64,000 nt of DNA. Origin: Stanieria sp. NIES-3757. Its GTDB lineage: Bacteria > Cyanobacteriota > Cyanobacteriia > Cyanobacteriales > Xenococcaceae. Both the position numbers and the translations under genes were made by a program. Below, piece after piece: positions 17,185 to 26,068 of this stretch (positions are counted from its first letter, which is position 1; each line of letters starts with the position of its first letter). The DNA is taken from assembly GCA_002355455.1 (NCBI GenBank), contig AP017375.1, positions 2,976,001 to 3,040,000 on the forward strand. Reading direction: 5' to 3'. Below the pieces are notes generated by a model. It had not been told where the DNA came from. It searched no databases and saw only the letters and a list, made by a program, of their open reading frames with translations.

Positions 17185-18402
17185 ATGTTACCTTCAGAAC
17201 TCTTGATTTACCGTCAAAATGGGGAAACAGTAGTCCCCAAAAAATTAGCAATTGATGACAGAACTTGTGGTCTGGCAACAGAACAAATTGATTGTTTTAC
17301 CGAATGTCTTGGTAAAACCCAAGGAGAACTTAATCAGAAATTATTAGAATTAGAAGGAAATAGTCCCGAATATCGAGTTAAACGAGGATTAGCTCAACTT
17401 TTACGCAATCATTTCTCTACTTTTGAAATTATTAGTCCGATTGAACCTCAAACCCTCAGACAAAAAGTATTTGCTCAAGCGGCTAAAAATTATCCCATTC
17501 CCCGCCAACGAAATCAAACCATTGAAGCGATCGCTCATAATTTAACTCAGGAATTAAAACGTCGAGTTACCCTTGAAGAAATTGAAACGGGTTTATATGC
17601 CGATCTTCAAGAAAATCGGATTTTAACCCAATTCGATCCACCTATTCCCGAAGCCTTAATTCATCGCTACAATTTGGCTCAGGTGCAAGGAATATTTTAT
17701 CGCGCTAGTAATATTGTGATTAATGCTCATCGTAACGATCCAGGCGAATATAAACTGCTGTTTCGTTATCTCAAATTGTTTCAGTTAATGGCATATATTG
17801 AAGGAGATGCCGATACTGGTTTTACCATTACTATTGATGGCCCCGCTAGTTTATTTAAAGCTAGTACTCGTTATGGATTAGCTCTAGCCAAAATGATACC
17901 TGCTTTGCTCCATGTCAGTAAATGGAGTTTGCAAGCAAAATTACAACAGCGAGATCCCTATTCGGGTAATACTAGAACGGGCAGATTTAGTTTAAGTAGC
18001 GATCGCGATCAATTAGTTACCCATTATCCTCCTGGTAAACCCTACGACAGTATGCTAGAAACTTCTTTTGCCAACAGTTGGGCAAAAATGAAAACGGAAT
18101 GGAGACTAGAAAGAGAAGTAGATTTAGTACCTCTACCTGGTAGCGTGATGATTCCCGATTTTCGTTTAGTCCATCCCGATGGTAGAAATTTTTTATTAGA
18201 AATAGTAGGTTATTGGCGACCAGAATATTTAAAGAAAAAGTTTTCTCAAGTTCGTCGTGCCGATGCCGATAATTTGATTTTAGCTGTCTCAGAAAGATTG
18301 AATTTAGAAAAAGCAGGAGTTAAATTTAGTGAATTACCTAATCGATTAATTTGGTTTAAAGATAAATTATCTCCTAAAGCCGTTTTAGAAGTATTGGAGT
18401 AA
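17185..18402 (+). CDS. DUF790-family protein (Bax1-like, putative nuclease)
   Basis: 405 residues from the ATG at 17185; a TTG two codons earlier is less likely. The N-terminus MLPSELLIYRQNGETVVPK, the ELEGNSPEYRVKRGLAQLL segment and the C-terminal block PDFRLVHPDGRNFLLEIVGYWRPEYL are typical of DUF790. In archaea this family (Bax1) binds the XPB helicase and has structure-specific endonuclease activity. The C-terminal D...E-x-x-G pattern fits a PD-(D/E)xK-like metal site. No XPB-type helicase gene lies in this window. A role in DNA repair is inferred from the family. Confidence 0.8.
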   Translation: MLPSELLIYRQNGETVVPKKLAIDDRTCGLATEQIDCFTECLGKTQGELNQKLLELEGNSPEYRVKRGLAQLLRNHFSTFEIISPIEPQTLRQKVFAQAAKNYPIPRQRNQTIEAIAHNLTQELKRRVTLEEIETGLYADLQENRILTQFDPPIPEALIHRYNLAQVQGIFYRASNIVINAHRNDPGEYKLLFRYLKLFQLMAYIEGDADTGFTITIDGPASLFKASTRYGLALAKMIPALLHVSKWSLQAKLQQRDPYSGNTRTGRFSLSSDRDQLVTHYPPGKPYDSMLETSFANSWAKMKTEWRLEREVDLVPLPGSVMIPDFRLVHPDGRNFLLEIVGYWRPEYLKKKFSQVRRADADNLILAVSERLNLEKAGVKFSELPNRLIWFKDKLSPKAVLEVLE

Positions 18403-18587
18403 AAAATATAGCGGTTTTCAGATTAATGAGATATATTCAAGACCCTGGTTGAGCGTTAATTGTTAATAGTTGATTGTTAATTGTTTGTCCACAGATGAAC
18501 ACAGATGGAACAGATGGAGTTGTTGGTTGGTATGATTTTTTTGTTGATTATTGATGGTTAATTGAAAACTGATAACTGATAACTGAT

Positions 18588-19346
18588 ATGAGTGTTTCCC
18601 CAATCGAAGAACCTGAATCAATCATTATCGCAAGTCAGGTTGAAAAATGGTATGACAATAACTTTCACGTGCTGCGAGGAGTCAGTCTTGAAGTTAAAAA
18701 GCAAGAAGTTGTAGTGATTATGGGTCCTTCTGGTTCGGGGAAATCAACTTTTATTCGTACCTTTAACGCTCTTGAACCTTATCAAAAAGGGAGTATCATC
18801 ATCGATGGGATCAAACTTTCCCATGACCTCAAAAACATTGAAGCAATTCGCCGTGAAGTGGGAATGGTATTCCAACAGTTTAATCTGTTTCCTCATTTAA
18901 CCGTCCTGCAAAACGTTACTCTTGCACCAGTTTGGGTAAGAAGATGGTCAAAACCCCAAGCTGAAGAAATCGGCATTCAACTACTAGAAAAAGTAGGCAT
19001 TCTCGAACAAGCACACAAATATCCAGGTCAACTTTCTGGGGGTCAACAACAACGAGTTGCGATCGCACGGGCTTTAGCCATGCAGCCTAAAATTATGTTA
19101 TTTGATGAACCTACTTCTGCACTCGATCCTGAAATGGTTAGAGAAGTGTTGGATACGATGCGTAGTCTAGCGAATTCGGGAATGACAATGGTTTGTGTAA
19201 CTCATGAAGTAGGATTTGCTAGAGAAGTAGCAGATCGAGTAGTGTTTATGGATGAAGGGATCATTGTTGAAATTGCCACGCCTGAAGAATTTTTCAACCA
19301 TCCTCAAGAAGAAAGAACCCAAAAATTTTTAGCTCAGATTCTCTAA
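18588..19346 (+). CDS. Amino-acid-type ABC transporter ATP-binding protein
   Basis: 252-residue ATPase of the polar amino acid (GlnQ/HisP) class. Walker [11 protein letters not shown]-loop [12 protein letters not shown], signature [15 protein letters not shown], Walker [14 protein letters not shown] and switch His in [15 protein letters not shown] are intact, and the family-specific end ([20 protein letters not shown]) is present. No permease or binding protein is adjacent, so it must serve membrane partners encoded elsewhere. The upstream 185 bp contain repeated ACTGATAACTGAT-type text and no clear promoter. Confidence 0.92.
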   Translation: MSVSPIEEPESIIIASQVEKWYDNNFHVLRGVSLEVKKQEVVVIMGPSGSGKSTFIRTFNALEPYQKGSIIIDGIKLSHDLKNIEAIRREVGMVFQQFNLFPHLTVLQNVTLAPVWVRRWSKPQAEEIGIQLLEKVGILEQAHKYPGQLSGGQQQRVAIARALAMQPKIMLFDEPTSALDPEMVREVLDTMRSLANSGMTMVCVTHEVGFAREVADRVVFMDEGIIVEIATPEEFFNHPQEERTQKFLAQIL

Positions 19347-19507
19347 AACAAATTCCATTGTCTATCGATACAGCAGTTTTTCATTTATAAATCGATTTAG
19401 GAAAGAAAAAATCGCAAATAGTACGATCGAATATTGCCAATTAATCTAGCATTTTGTAGTTTTAGCTACAATAAAAAACAAGAACTCCTCGTGTATGGGA
19501 GGGACAT

Positions 19508-19900
19508 ATGCACAAACAAACTTTAGATTTTTTTGATTTATTACTCATCATCATAGTTCTAATTTCTGCTCCAACTCTTATTTCTTGTGGTAAGACCGAG
19601 TCAACTTCAGAACACAAAACTATTAATGCGACTGATAATACCACCACAGAAATTGCTCTGGAAAGATTAGGTATTAATGGTGAATACGATCAAAGTGGTC
19701 TAGCAAAAAGGGTATTAGCAGCTTTGGAAGATATTCCTCAGTTCAAAAAGTCTGCTCGAGTCTATGTAGCGCAAAACGGTAATACTATTATTTTCAAGGG
19801 AACTGTTCCCAACCGTGCTTTTCTAACGAGACTGATTGCGGTAGCCGAAGATGTTAAGGGTGTTAAAAAGGTTAATAGCGAACAAGTTTCTGTGCGATAG
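19508..19900 (+). CDS. BON-domain lipoprotein
   Basis: 130 residues. The N-terminal hydrophobic segment ends in a lipobox-like LISC (Cys near residue 27), predicting lipidation and envelope anchoring. A polar linker leads to a single BON domain (about residues 60-130: LAKRVLAALEDIP, GNTIIFKGTVPNRAFLTRLIAVAEDVKGVKKVNSE), a small alpha/beta fold associated with membranes or other envelope proteins. GGGAGGG ends 5-6 bases before the ATG. A terminator follows 36 bp after the stop, so the gene is monocistronic. Confidence 0.8.
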   Translation: MHKQTLDFFDLLLIIIVLISAPTLISCGKTESTSEHKTINATDNTTTEIALERLGINGEYDQSGLAKRVLAALEDIPQFKKSARVYVAQNGNTIIFKGTVPNRAFLTRLIAVAEDVKGVKKVNSEQVSVR

Positions 19901-19935
19901 TCTATACTGTGGAAATCCAAGCTGAAAATATGAAA

Positions 19936-19963
19936 ACACCAGCGATTGTGTCGCTGGCTTCTT
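19936..19963 (+). terminator. Rho-independent terminator after the BON lipoprotein gene
   Basis: A perfect 7-bp stem CCAGCGA/TCGCTGG with loop TTGTG (19939-19957) is followed by CTTCTT. A TATAAT hexamer shortly downstream (about 19981) could mark a separate transcript in the gap, but no gene is seen. Confidence 0.7.
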
Positions 19964-20109
19964 AAATTGTTGTTGTTGTCGTATAATCCTGGAGAAATCC
20001 TAGCTGCGCGTTCCTTCGATTGGCAACTATTGAAATTTCCTAATAAGAATTGTAACAGTAGATACGATAAATTGTAAATAAAAATTAAAGGGTAACTTTG
20101 CTAAATTTG

Positions 20110-21837
20110 TTATACTAAAATTTTTTTACTTTGTTGCGGACGACCCCAAATCACTGTTTCCCTTTTGTAGATTGCCATTCCAGGTTTTGCCCCTTTGGGT
20201 TTGTAGACATTTTTAGGTTCAGTATAGACAACTGGAACTTGTTCGCTTTCTCTTGCTTGACTGTGGTAAGCAGCTAAATCAGCAGAAAATTGTAAGTCAG
20301 CTCGATCTGGTACTGCACCTGGTTGGAGTCGGAGTAAAACGTGACTACCAGGAATTTCTTGAGTATGAAACCACAAATCATAATCTCCAGCAATACGGAA
20401 CGTCAATTGTTCGTTTTGACGGTTATTTCTGCCTACCCACAATTCAAAACCTGAAGGCGTTGTATAACGATAGGGCTGGGAATCTTCATCAACTGAACGG
20501 TTTGGTTGTCGTTCTGCTTGTAAGTATTCTTGTTGAATTAATTCTTCGCGAATTTCGGTTAGGGTTTGAAGATCAGTGGAGTTTTGATAATTTTCTATTT
20601 GATTAAGCGCAGTTTGAACTTGTTGTAAATAGTTAATTTCTGACTCGACAGCTTCTAATAGTGGTTGAACAGTAGTTTTTGCTCGTTTGAGTTTCTGATG
20701 GTTTTTATAAAGGAATTGAGCATTTTGGACGGCATTTTTTTCAGGATTAAGCAGAATTTTAACTGGTTCACCTGTAGCAAAATCTGCCAAAGTAATCGAC
20801 TTCATCCCAGGTTGCCATTGCTGAAGATGCGCCATCAATAAATCAGCTTGGGAACGATATTCTTCAGAACGATCCGATTGTTCTAGACGTTGACGGAATA
20901 GATCGGCTTTTTGCTGAAGTTTCTTAAGAAGATTAGTTATTTTTTGGCTTAGTTGGTGTTTAATCTGCTGAAATTCTTGTTTTTCTAACTCCTGAGTATA
21001 ATATTTGTCTAAAATATGATGAATATTGTCTGCAGTTACTAAATCTTGCCAACCAAGAACGGTGTAACCATCTTTGAGCCAACCAGGTTGAAAGGCAGAA
21101 GAAGCTAAAGTTTTTAACCATTTTTGCCAATAGATAAATAATTGTTGCCAATCAGAAGAGTGTAAACTCTCAGTGCTTTGTTCTGGAGACAATTTGGCTG
21201 CTGCAATTATTTCGGAAGCAACTTTAGGACTTAAACCCCGATAAGAATTGAGTAACTGTCGTTGAAGCTTACCAGGAATTAAACTTACTCTAGCTTGCCA
21301 ACTTGACTCTGATTCTTGCAATTTAGGTACAGTTCCAGTTAAAGGTGGTGGTACCTCGTATGGTTGTCCCGTTTGAATTTGACGCAGACTAGATTGGTTC
21401 GCATTAACTTGATGAGCAGCCGTTACAATTTGTCCACTAGCATCAACTAGAATGACGTTACTATATTTGCCCATAATCTCCACATACAAATGCCAAAGCG
21501 GTTCTTCTCCAGGACGTTGAGCAAATTGTAAATCTAAAACTCTTTCCCACGGTGCAAGATTAACAATTTCAATTAAAGCCAAACCATTCAGTTGGTGTCG
21601 CAATTGATCACTAAAGGTAAAGGTATCAGGAAGACGAGGAGGAGGAGAACCAAGACAAATTCTAGCTGCTTGAGGATGCCAACCAATAGTCAACCATTTT
21701 CTAGTTTTAAGATTACGGAGAGCTAAATTAATTGTATAGCGATCGCGTTGATAAACTTGTTCGATTCGGGCTGGTAACCAATTACTTTTTAGTTCGCTGC
21801 TAACAGCCATTAAAGTGGTATAGTCGACAGGTTGCAT
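20110..21837 (-). CDS. rqcH: RqcH homologue (NFACT family, ribosome-associated quality control)
   Basis: 575 residues. The NFACT protein of bacteria binds stalled 50S subunits and recruits tRNA-Ala to add C-terminal alanine tails that mark nascent chains for degradation. Domains in order: NFACT-N (MQPVDYTTLMAVSSELK, APWERVLDLQF, YVEIMGKYSNVILVD), helix-hairpin-helix region (SYRGLSPKVASEIIAAA), a long coiled coil (about residues 270-440, with KLQQKADLFRQRLEQS), and the C-terminal NFACT-R domain (GFELWVGRNNRQNEQLTFRIA, DYDLWFHTQEIPGSHVLLR, KPGMAIYKRETVIWG). Complete length. It is divergent from remA with a 247-bp gap containing AT-rich direct repeats. Confidence 0.9.
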   Translation of the reverse strand: MQPVDYTTLMAVSSELKSNWLPARIEQVYQRDRYTINLALRNLKTRKWLTIGWHPQAARICLGSPPPRLPDTFTFSDQLRHQLNGLALIEIVNLAPWERVLDLQFAQRPGEEPLWHLYVEIMGKYSNVILVDASGQIVTAAHQVNANQSSLRQIQTGQPYEVPPPLTGTVPKLQESESSWQARVSLIPGKLQRQLLNSYRGLSPKVASEIIAAAKLSPEQSTESLHSSDWQQLFIYWQKWLKTLASSAFQPGWLKDGYTVLGWQDLVTADNIHHILDKYYTQELEKQEFQQIKHQLSQKITNLLKKLQQKADLFRQRLEQSDRSEEYRSQADLLMAHLQQWQPGMKSITLADFATGEPVKILLNPEKNAVQNAQFLYKNHQKLKRAKTTVQPLLEAVESEINYLQQVQTALNQIENYQNSTDLQTLTEIREELIQQEYLQAERQPNRSVDEDSQPYRYTTPSGFELWVGRNNRQNEQLTFRIAGDYDLWFHTQEIPGSHVLLRLQPGAVPDRADLQFSADLAAYHSQARESEQVPVVYTEPKNVYKPKGAKPGMAIYKRETVIWGRPQQSKKILV

Positions 21838-22084
21838 AAAAATTAATCAAAAATTAATCAAAAAAATCAATCAATAGCAATTTAACAGGTTCAAGCATTG
21901 AGTTTGCTTAATCAATCAAGGATTGAACTCAAGACGGTTGGAAGAAAAACTGAAAAAAAGCTAAAAATTAGTTAAATATCATTATTTATATGACTTTTAA
22001 GCTTGTAAAGCTGGATTTTTATCTATAACATTATGATTATATTTTCTCAATTGCCTTCATTACAGCTAACGGCAGTTCAAAATT

Positions 22085-22351
22085 ATGGATATTCAATTAA
22101 TCAATATTGGTTTCGGAAATATAGTCTCGGCTAATCGAATTATTGCTATTGTCAGTCCTGAGTCTGCACCAATTAAGCGGATTATTACTGAAGCTAGAGA
22201 AAGAGGACAATTAGTAGATGCTACTTATGGTCGTCGAACTCGGGCGGTAATTATCACTGATTCTTCTCATGTGGTATTATCAGCAATTCAGCCAGAAACT
22301 GTAGCACATCGCTTTGTGGGAAATAAAGATTCCCAAGCTAATAGCAATTAA
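22085..22351 (+). CDS. remA: RemA/DUF370 family protein
   Basis: 88 residues, the whole length of the DUF370 family, whose Bacillus member RemA is a DNA-binding activator of matrix genes. Key phrases: [55 protein letters not shown]. The sequence is well conserved in cyanobacteria, where its targets are not established. It is followed by gmk after 3 bp, an arrangement seen in many bacteria, so the two are translationally and transcriptionally linked. Confidence 0.9.
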   Translation: MDIQLINIGFGNIVSANRIIAIVSPESAPIKRIITEARERGQLVDATYGRRTRAVIITDSSHVVLSAIQPETVAHRFVGNKDSQANSN

Positions 22352-22354
22352 CGT

Positions 22355-22906
22355 ATGGTAGCAGGAAAACTCATTGTCATTACAGGTCCTAGTGGTGTCG
22401 GCAAAGGGACAATTGTGCGATCGCTCCTCAAGCGACACCCTGAGATTTATCTCTCAATTTCAACGACAACCAGACAACCCCGTCGTGGGGAAATCGATGG
22501 CAAAGATTATTACTTTGTCAATAAGTCTCAATTTGAGACGATGATTAATCAAGGTGAACTCCTAGAATGGGCGGAGTATGCAGGTAATTATTACGGTACT
22601 CCGAAACTAAGAGTAGAAGATCAAATCAAGCTCGGTAAACTGGTTTTGTTAGAAATCGAATTACTTGGGGCTAGAGCGATCGCAAATATTTTTCCTGCTG
22701 CTCAACGTATTTTTATTTTGCCTCCTTCTTTAGAAGAGTTGGAACACAGAATGAGAAAACGCGGTAAAGATTCAGAAGAAGCTATTATTCGTCGTTTAAC
22801 CAGAGCAAAAGAGGAAATAGCAGCCCAAAATGAATTTAAATTCTGTATTGTCAATGACGATCTTGAGGCTACGATTCAAAAAGTTGAACAGTTAATTTTT
22901 GGCTAG
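22355..22906 (+). CDS. gmk: Guanylate kinase
   Basis: 183-residue cytosolic enzyme that phosphorylates GMP to GDP with ATP in purine nucleotide synthesis. P-loop GPSGVGKGT near residue 10, the GMP-binding region SISTTTRQPRRGEIDGKDYYFV, the LID pattern and RAKEEI near the C-terminus are intact. Length is normal. The start lies 3 bp after the remA stop, indicating one operon. Confidence 0.96.
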   Translation: MVAGKLIVITGPSGVGKGTIVRSLLKRHPEIYLSISTTTRQPRRGEIDGKDYYFVNKSQFETMINQGELLEWAEYAGNYYGTPKLRVEDQIKLGKLVLLEIELLGARAIANIFPAAQRIFILPPSLEELEHRMRKRGKDSEEAIIRRLTRAKEEIAAQNEFKFCIVNDDLEATIQKVEQLIFG

Positions 22907-23089
22907 AAAGCAAGTCAAAAGTATCAAACTCAGTCCTAGTAGTGATTATAACGTTTTAAATTATACAAATTAAATGAGGAACAGCTTATTACTTACCAAT
23001 TTCACATAACTGGTGTACGGCACTGCCTTGCACCCTACTGGTAACTGATTTAGTTACAATCAAAACAAACCGCAATAAAATAAAACTTC

Positions 23090-23689
23090 ATGATTCCTAC
23101 AGTTATTGAAAGTTCTGGTCGTGGCGAACGCGCTTTTGATATCTATTCTCGTCTGTTGAGAGAAAGAATTGTCTTTCTTGGACAGCAAGTTGATGATGAC
23201 ATTGCCAACTTAGTAGTTGCTCAATTACTCTTTTTAGAAGCCGAAGATCCAGAAAAAGATATTTATCTTTATATTAATTCTCCTGGTGGTTCGGTTTCTG
23301 CTGGCATGGGAATGTTTGATACGATGAATCAAATTCGTCCCGATGTCTGTACGATTTGTATTGGGTTAGCTGCTTCAATGGGTGCATTTTTACTAAGTGC
23401 GGGTGCCAAAGGTAAGCGCATGAGTTTACCCAATTCAAGAATCATGATTCACCAACCGTTAGGTGGCGCACAAGGACAAGCTACAGATATTGAAATTCAG
23501 GCAAAAGAAATTCTTTATCTCAAACAAAAACTAAATCAGCATTTAGCCGATCATACGGGACAGCCTCTATCAAAAATTGAAGAAGATACTGAAAGAGACT
23601 TCTTTATGTCTGCTGAAGAATCAAAAGAATATGGTTTAATCGACCAAGTTATTAATCGTCGTCCTTCGGCTTCTAATCCTCCTGCTTAA
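23090..23689 (+). CDS. clpP: ATP-dependent Clp protease proteolytic subunit
   Basis: 199-residue serine peptidase that forms the tetradecameric Clp barrel with ClpX/ClpC partners. The catalytic triad is complete: Ser96 in GLAASMGAF, His121 in IMIHQP and Asp170 in DTERDFF. The N-terminal [19 protein letters not shown] and the handle region are normal. Cyanobacteria have several ClpP paralogues plus a non-catalytic ClpR; this one is catalytic, but I do not assign it to a paralogue. A terminator follows 29 bp after the stop. Confidence 0.95.
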   Translation: MIPTVIESSGRGERAFDIYSRLLRERIVFLGQQVDDDIANLVVAQLLFLEAEDPEKDIYLYINSPGGSVSAGMGMFDTMNQIRPDVCTICIGLAASMGAFLLSAGAKGKRMSLPNSRIMIHQPLGGAQGQATDIEIQAKEILYLKQKLNQHLADHTGQPLSKIEEDTERDFFMSAEESKEYGLIDQVINRRPSASNPPA

Positions 23690-23718
23690 ATAAATTTAAG
23701 TGATTTTTTTGATTAACT

Positions 23719-23753
23719 ATCACTCTTGTCTTCAACAACAAGAGTGATTTTTT
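23719..23753 (+). terminator. Rho-independent terminator of clpP
   Basis: A perfect 11-bp stem ATCACTCTTGT/ACAAGAGTGAT (23719-23729 with 23738-23748), loop of 8, followed by TTTTTT. On the other strand no T tract follows, so it serves only the plus-strand gene. Confidence 0.9.
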
Positions 23754-23762
23754 GTGATTAGT

Positions 23763-24587
23763 TTAATGATACTGTTCTAGAAAATCTAAAGCTTGATTGC
23801 GGAGATGATAATATTCAGTTGATTCTTGAAGTTGATGGCGATCGCGTGGATGGTCAAAAGGTACGGTTAAAATTTTGCCAATTTTTGCTTCGGGACCATT
23901 AGTCATTAAAATAATGCGGTCGGACATATAAATTGCTTCGTCTACATCATGGGTGATCATCATGACTGCTTGTCGATGACTTTCCCAAATGTCTAGCACC
24001 TGTGCTTGCAATTTTCTTTTAGTTAAAGCGTCTAATGCACCAAACGGTTCATCCATTAGTAACATTTTTGGACGAGTAATCAAAGCACGGGCAATTCCTA
24101 CTCGTTGTTTCATCCCCCCAGAAAGTTCATCAGGATATTTATCGGCAGCAGCCGTTAAATTAACCATTGCAATATGCTCATTAACTAAACTAACTTTTTC
24201 CGCACGGGTAGCTTTTTTCAGGACTTCATCTACTGCCAGACGAATATTATCTCGGACAGTTAGCCAGGGTAGTAGGGCATAGCTTTGAAAAACCATCATC
24301 CTTTCTGCACCGGGCTTACGAATTTCTTTGCCTTCTAAAGTTACTAGTCCTGAGGTGGGTTTATCTAAACCAGCAATGATTCTCAATAAAGTAGATTTAC
24401 CGCAACCAGAGTGACCGATTACCGAAATATATTCTTCTGCACCAATAGTTAAATTAATTCCGTCGAGAATTACTGTTCGACTGCCATCAGGTTTCGGAAA
24501 AGATTTAACTAAATTTTCAATAACTAAAAAGTCTTCTGGATTGTAATAAGTAGAGGTATTGCTTGTGGCAGTGCTAGAATAAAACAT
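23763..24587 (-). CDS. ABC transporter ATP-binding protein, nitrate/bicarbonate/taurine class (NrtD/CmpD-like)
   Basis: 274-residue ATPase that would power uptake through the adjacent permease. Walker A GHSGCGKST, Q-loop FQSYALLPWLTV, signature LSGGMKQRVGIARAL, Walker B MLLMDEPFGALD and H-loop MITHDVDEAIYM are all present. The central region resembles cyanobacterial NrtD/CmpD (AERMMVFQSYALLPWLTVRD). It is the last gene of a permease / binding-protein / ATPase operon (26902 to 23763). No NrtC-type ATPase fused to a binding domain is present, unlike the nrtABCD and cmpABCD operons. Confidence 0.88.
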   Translation of the reverse strand: MFYSSTATSNTSTYYNPEDFLVIENLVKSFPKPDGSRTVILDGINLTIGAEEYISVIGHSGCGKSTLLRIIAGLDKPTSGLVTLEGKEIRKPGAERMMVFQSYALLPWLTVRDNIRLAVDEVLKKATRAEKVSLVNEHIAMVNLTAAADKYPDELSGGMKQRVGIARALITRPKMLLMDEPFGALDALTKRKLQAQVLDIWESHRQAVMMITHDVDEAIYMSDRIILMTNGPEAKIGKILTVPFDHPRDRHQLQESTEYYHLRNQALDFLEQYH

Positions 24588-24629
24588 TTTGAACTCCTTT
24601 AAAAATTAAAATATTTTTTAGTAAAAAAC

Positions 24630-26030
24630 TTAGGATATAAAGAATGAGCGAGGTGCATTTGCCCGAATCTTAAAACTGTTGAGATAACCAACGGGATCGC
24701 TAGGATCAAATGCCTTATGATCAATAAATGCTTCCGCTGGCTCGGCTTTGTAATCTTCTGTCGGGCATTTTATACCCATTTCACCCGCAATCTCTCGATA
24801 TAAATCCGTTCGCCAAGCTTGACTGGCAATTTCTTCCGCATTCTTCGGAAATTGACGAATTTGTTGCCAGCGTGTCGATTGAGTCATCAACCAAAGATTG
24901 TGCGACTGCCATAAAAAAGTAGAATGATCGTTGGGAATAGTCGAAACTTCAGGAGGAAGATCGAAAAAGAGGGTAGTTGCTAGACTTTTGACAATGCGCT
25001 TTTTATCATCAAAACCACCATAGTTATACTCGCCAACAATGGCTGCTCTAGTTAATTCTGGTTTTGCTCCAGTAAAAGAACGCTCGGAGATAATTTGCGC
25101 TACTTCTTCGAGATTTTCTGGTTTACTGCAATATTGACAGGCTTCGATCATCGCCTTGACTAGAGAACGATAAGTTTTAGGATTCTCATTAATAAAAGAC
25201 TCCATCACTGCCAAAAGGCGATCGGGATGTCCGCGCCAAAGTTCTCTACCTTGAGCAAAAGTAAAACCAATACCCTCATTTCCTGAAATAGCACGGGTGT
25301 TCCAAGGTTCTGCCACCATATAAGCTTGCATCGCCCCGATCCGCATATTCGTAACCATTTGCGGTGGTGGAGTAATAATAATGCGAAACATTTCGTCAGG
25401 ATTTAATCCAGTAGCTGCTACTAGATAACGGGCAAAGTATTCATAAATAGCGGAACTAAGTACTACAGCCCAAACTCGCTTTTGTTCGGGAGCTTTTTGG
25501 AAATAACCATCAAAATTCCTGCCAAACTGCTCTAAATCTCCTTGATAATCTTGCCAGGGACGAATACCTGCATCCCATAATTCTCTGCTCATAGTCATAG
25601 CGTTACCATGACGGTGAATAGTCATGGCAGCACATAAAGGAGCATGACGCGCTCCTTCAGCACCTGCTCTAGCATTCATTACCGCGCCAGAAACGACAGG
25701 AGAGGCATCGAGGCGACCGAAAATTACACCATCACGAGAATTTGCCCAACTTGCCTCTCGACTGAGAGTAACATTTAATCCATATTTGCGAAAAAAACCT
25801 TTCTCCCAAGCTATAGCAAAGGGCGCACAATCATTAACGGGGACATAACCAATAGTTAGATTGGGTTTTTCTAAACTTTCAGGTTTGACGATTGGTTCGA
25901 CGGCTAAAGCTTCTTCGGTCAAAACTTTGGGAGCTTTACTACCACTAATAGCACAACCAGAAATTGCCATCATCGACGCAGTTGCGGATAAGCCTTGTAA
26001 AAAGGCTCTGCGTTTTAGTTTTTGATTCAT
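24630..26030 (-). CDS. NrtA/CmpA-like substrate-binding lipoprotein
   Basis: 466 residues. The N-terminus combines a Tat-like motif (KRRAFLQGL) with a lipobox (AISGC, Cys near residue 26), suggesting a folded lipoprotein exported by Tat, as known for NrtA and CmpA. The body has the NitT/TauT pattern: LTIGYVPVNDCAPFAIAWEKGFF, FGRLDASPVVSGAV, VAEPWNTRA, IWR-like LWRGHPDRLLAV and a long C-terminal extension (FYR/LYREIAGEMG). The ligand (nitrate, bicarbonate, taurine or other) cannot be decided by reading: the nitrate-site residues are not clearly retained (IHRHGNAMT where NrtA has an NGQAI-like segment). Forty bp separate it from the permease and the ATPase on each side. Confidence 0.82.
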   Translation of the reverse strand: MNQKLKRRAFLQGLSATASMMAISGCAISGSKAPKVLTEEALAVEPIVKPESLEKPNLTIGYVPVNDCAPFAIAWEKGFFRKYGLNVTLSREASWANSRDGVIFGRLDASPVVSGAVMNARAGAEGARHAPLCAAMTIHRHGNAMTMSRELWDAGIRPWQDYQGDLEQFGRNFDGYFQKAPEQKRVWAVVLSSAIYEYFARYLVAATGLNPDEMFRIIITPPPQMVTNMRIGAMQAYMVAEPWNTRAISGNEGIGFTFAQGRELWRGHPDRLLAVMESFINENPKTYRSLVKAMIEACQYCSKPENLEEVAQIISERSFTGAKPELTRAAIVGEYNYGGFDDKKRIVKSLATTLFFDLPPEVSTIPNDHSTFLWQSHNLWLMTQSTRWQQIRQFPKNAEEIASQAWRTDLYREIAGEMGIKCPTEDYKAEPAEAFIDHKAFDPSDPVGYLNSFKIRANAPRSFFIS

Positions 26031-26068
26031 CTCAATACTCCAGATTATCTTTTGACCAATTGTGGTGG

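Noticed and set aside
18500-18587. Repeated ACTGATAACTGATAACTGAT text before the ABC ATPase gene
   Set aside because: Short simple repeat also seen at 50.37-50.40 kb; no evidence of a CRISPR or operator array.
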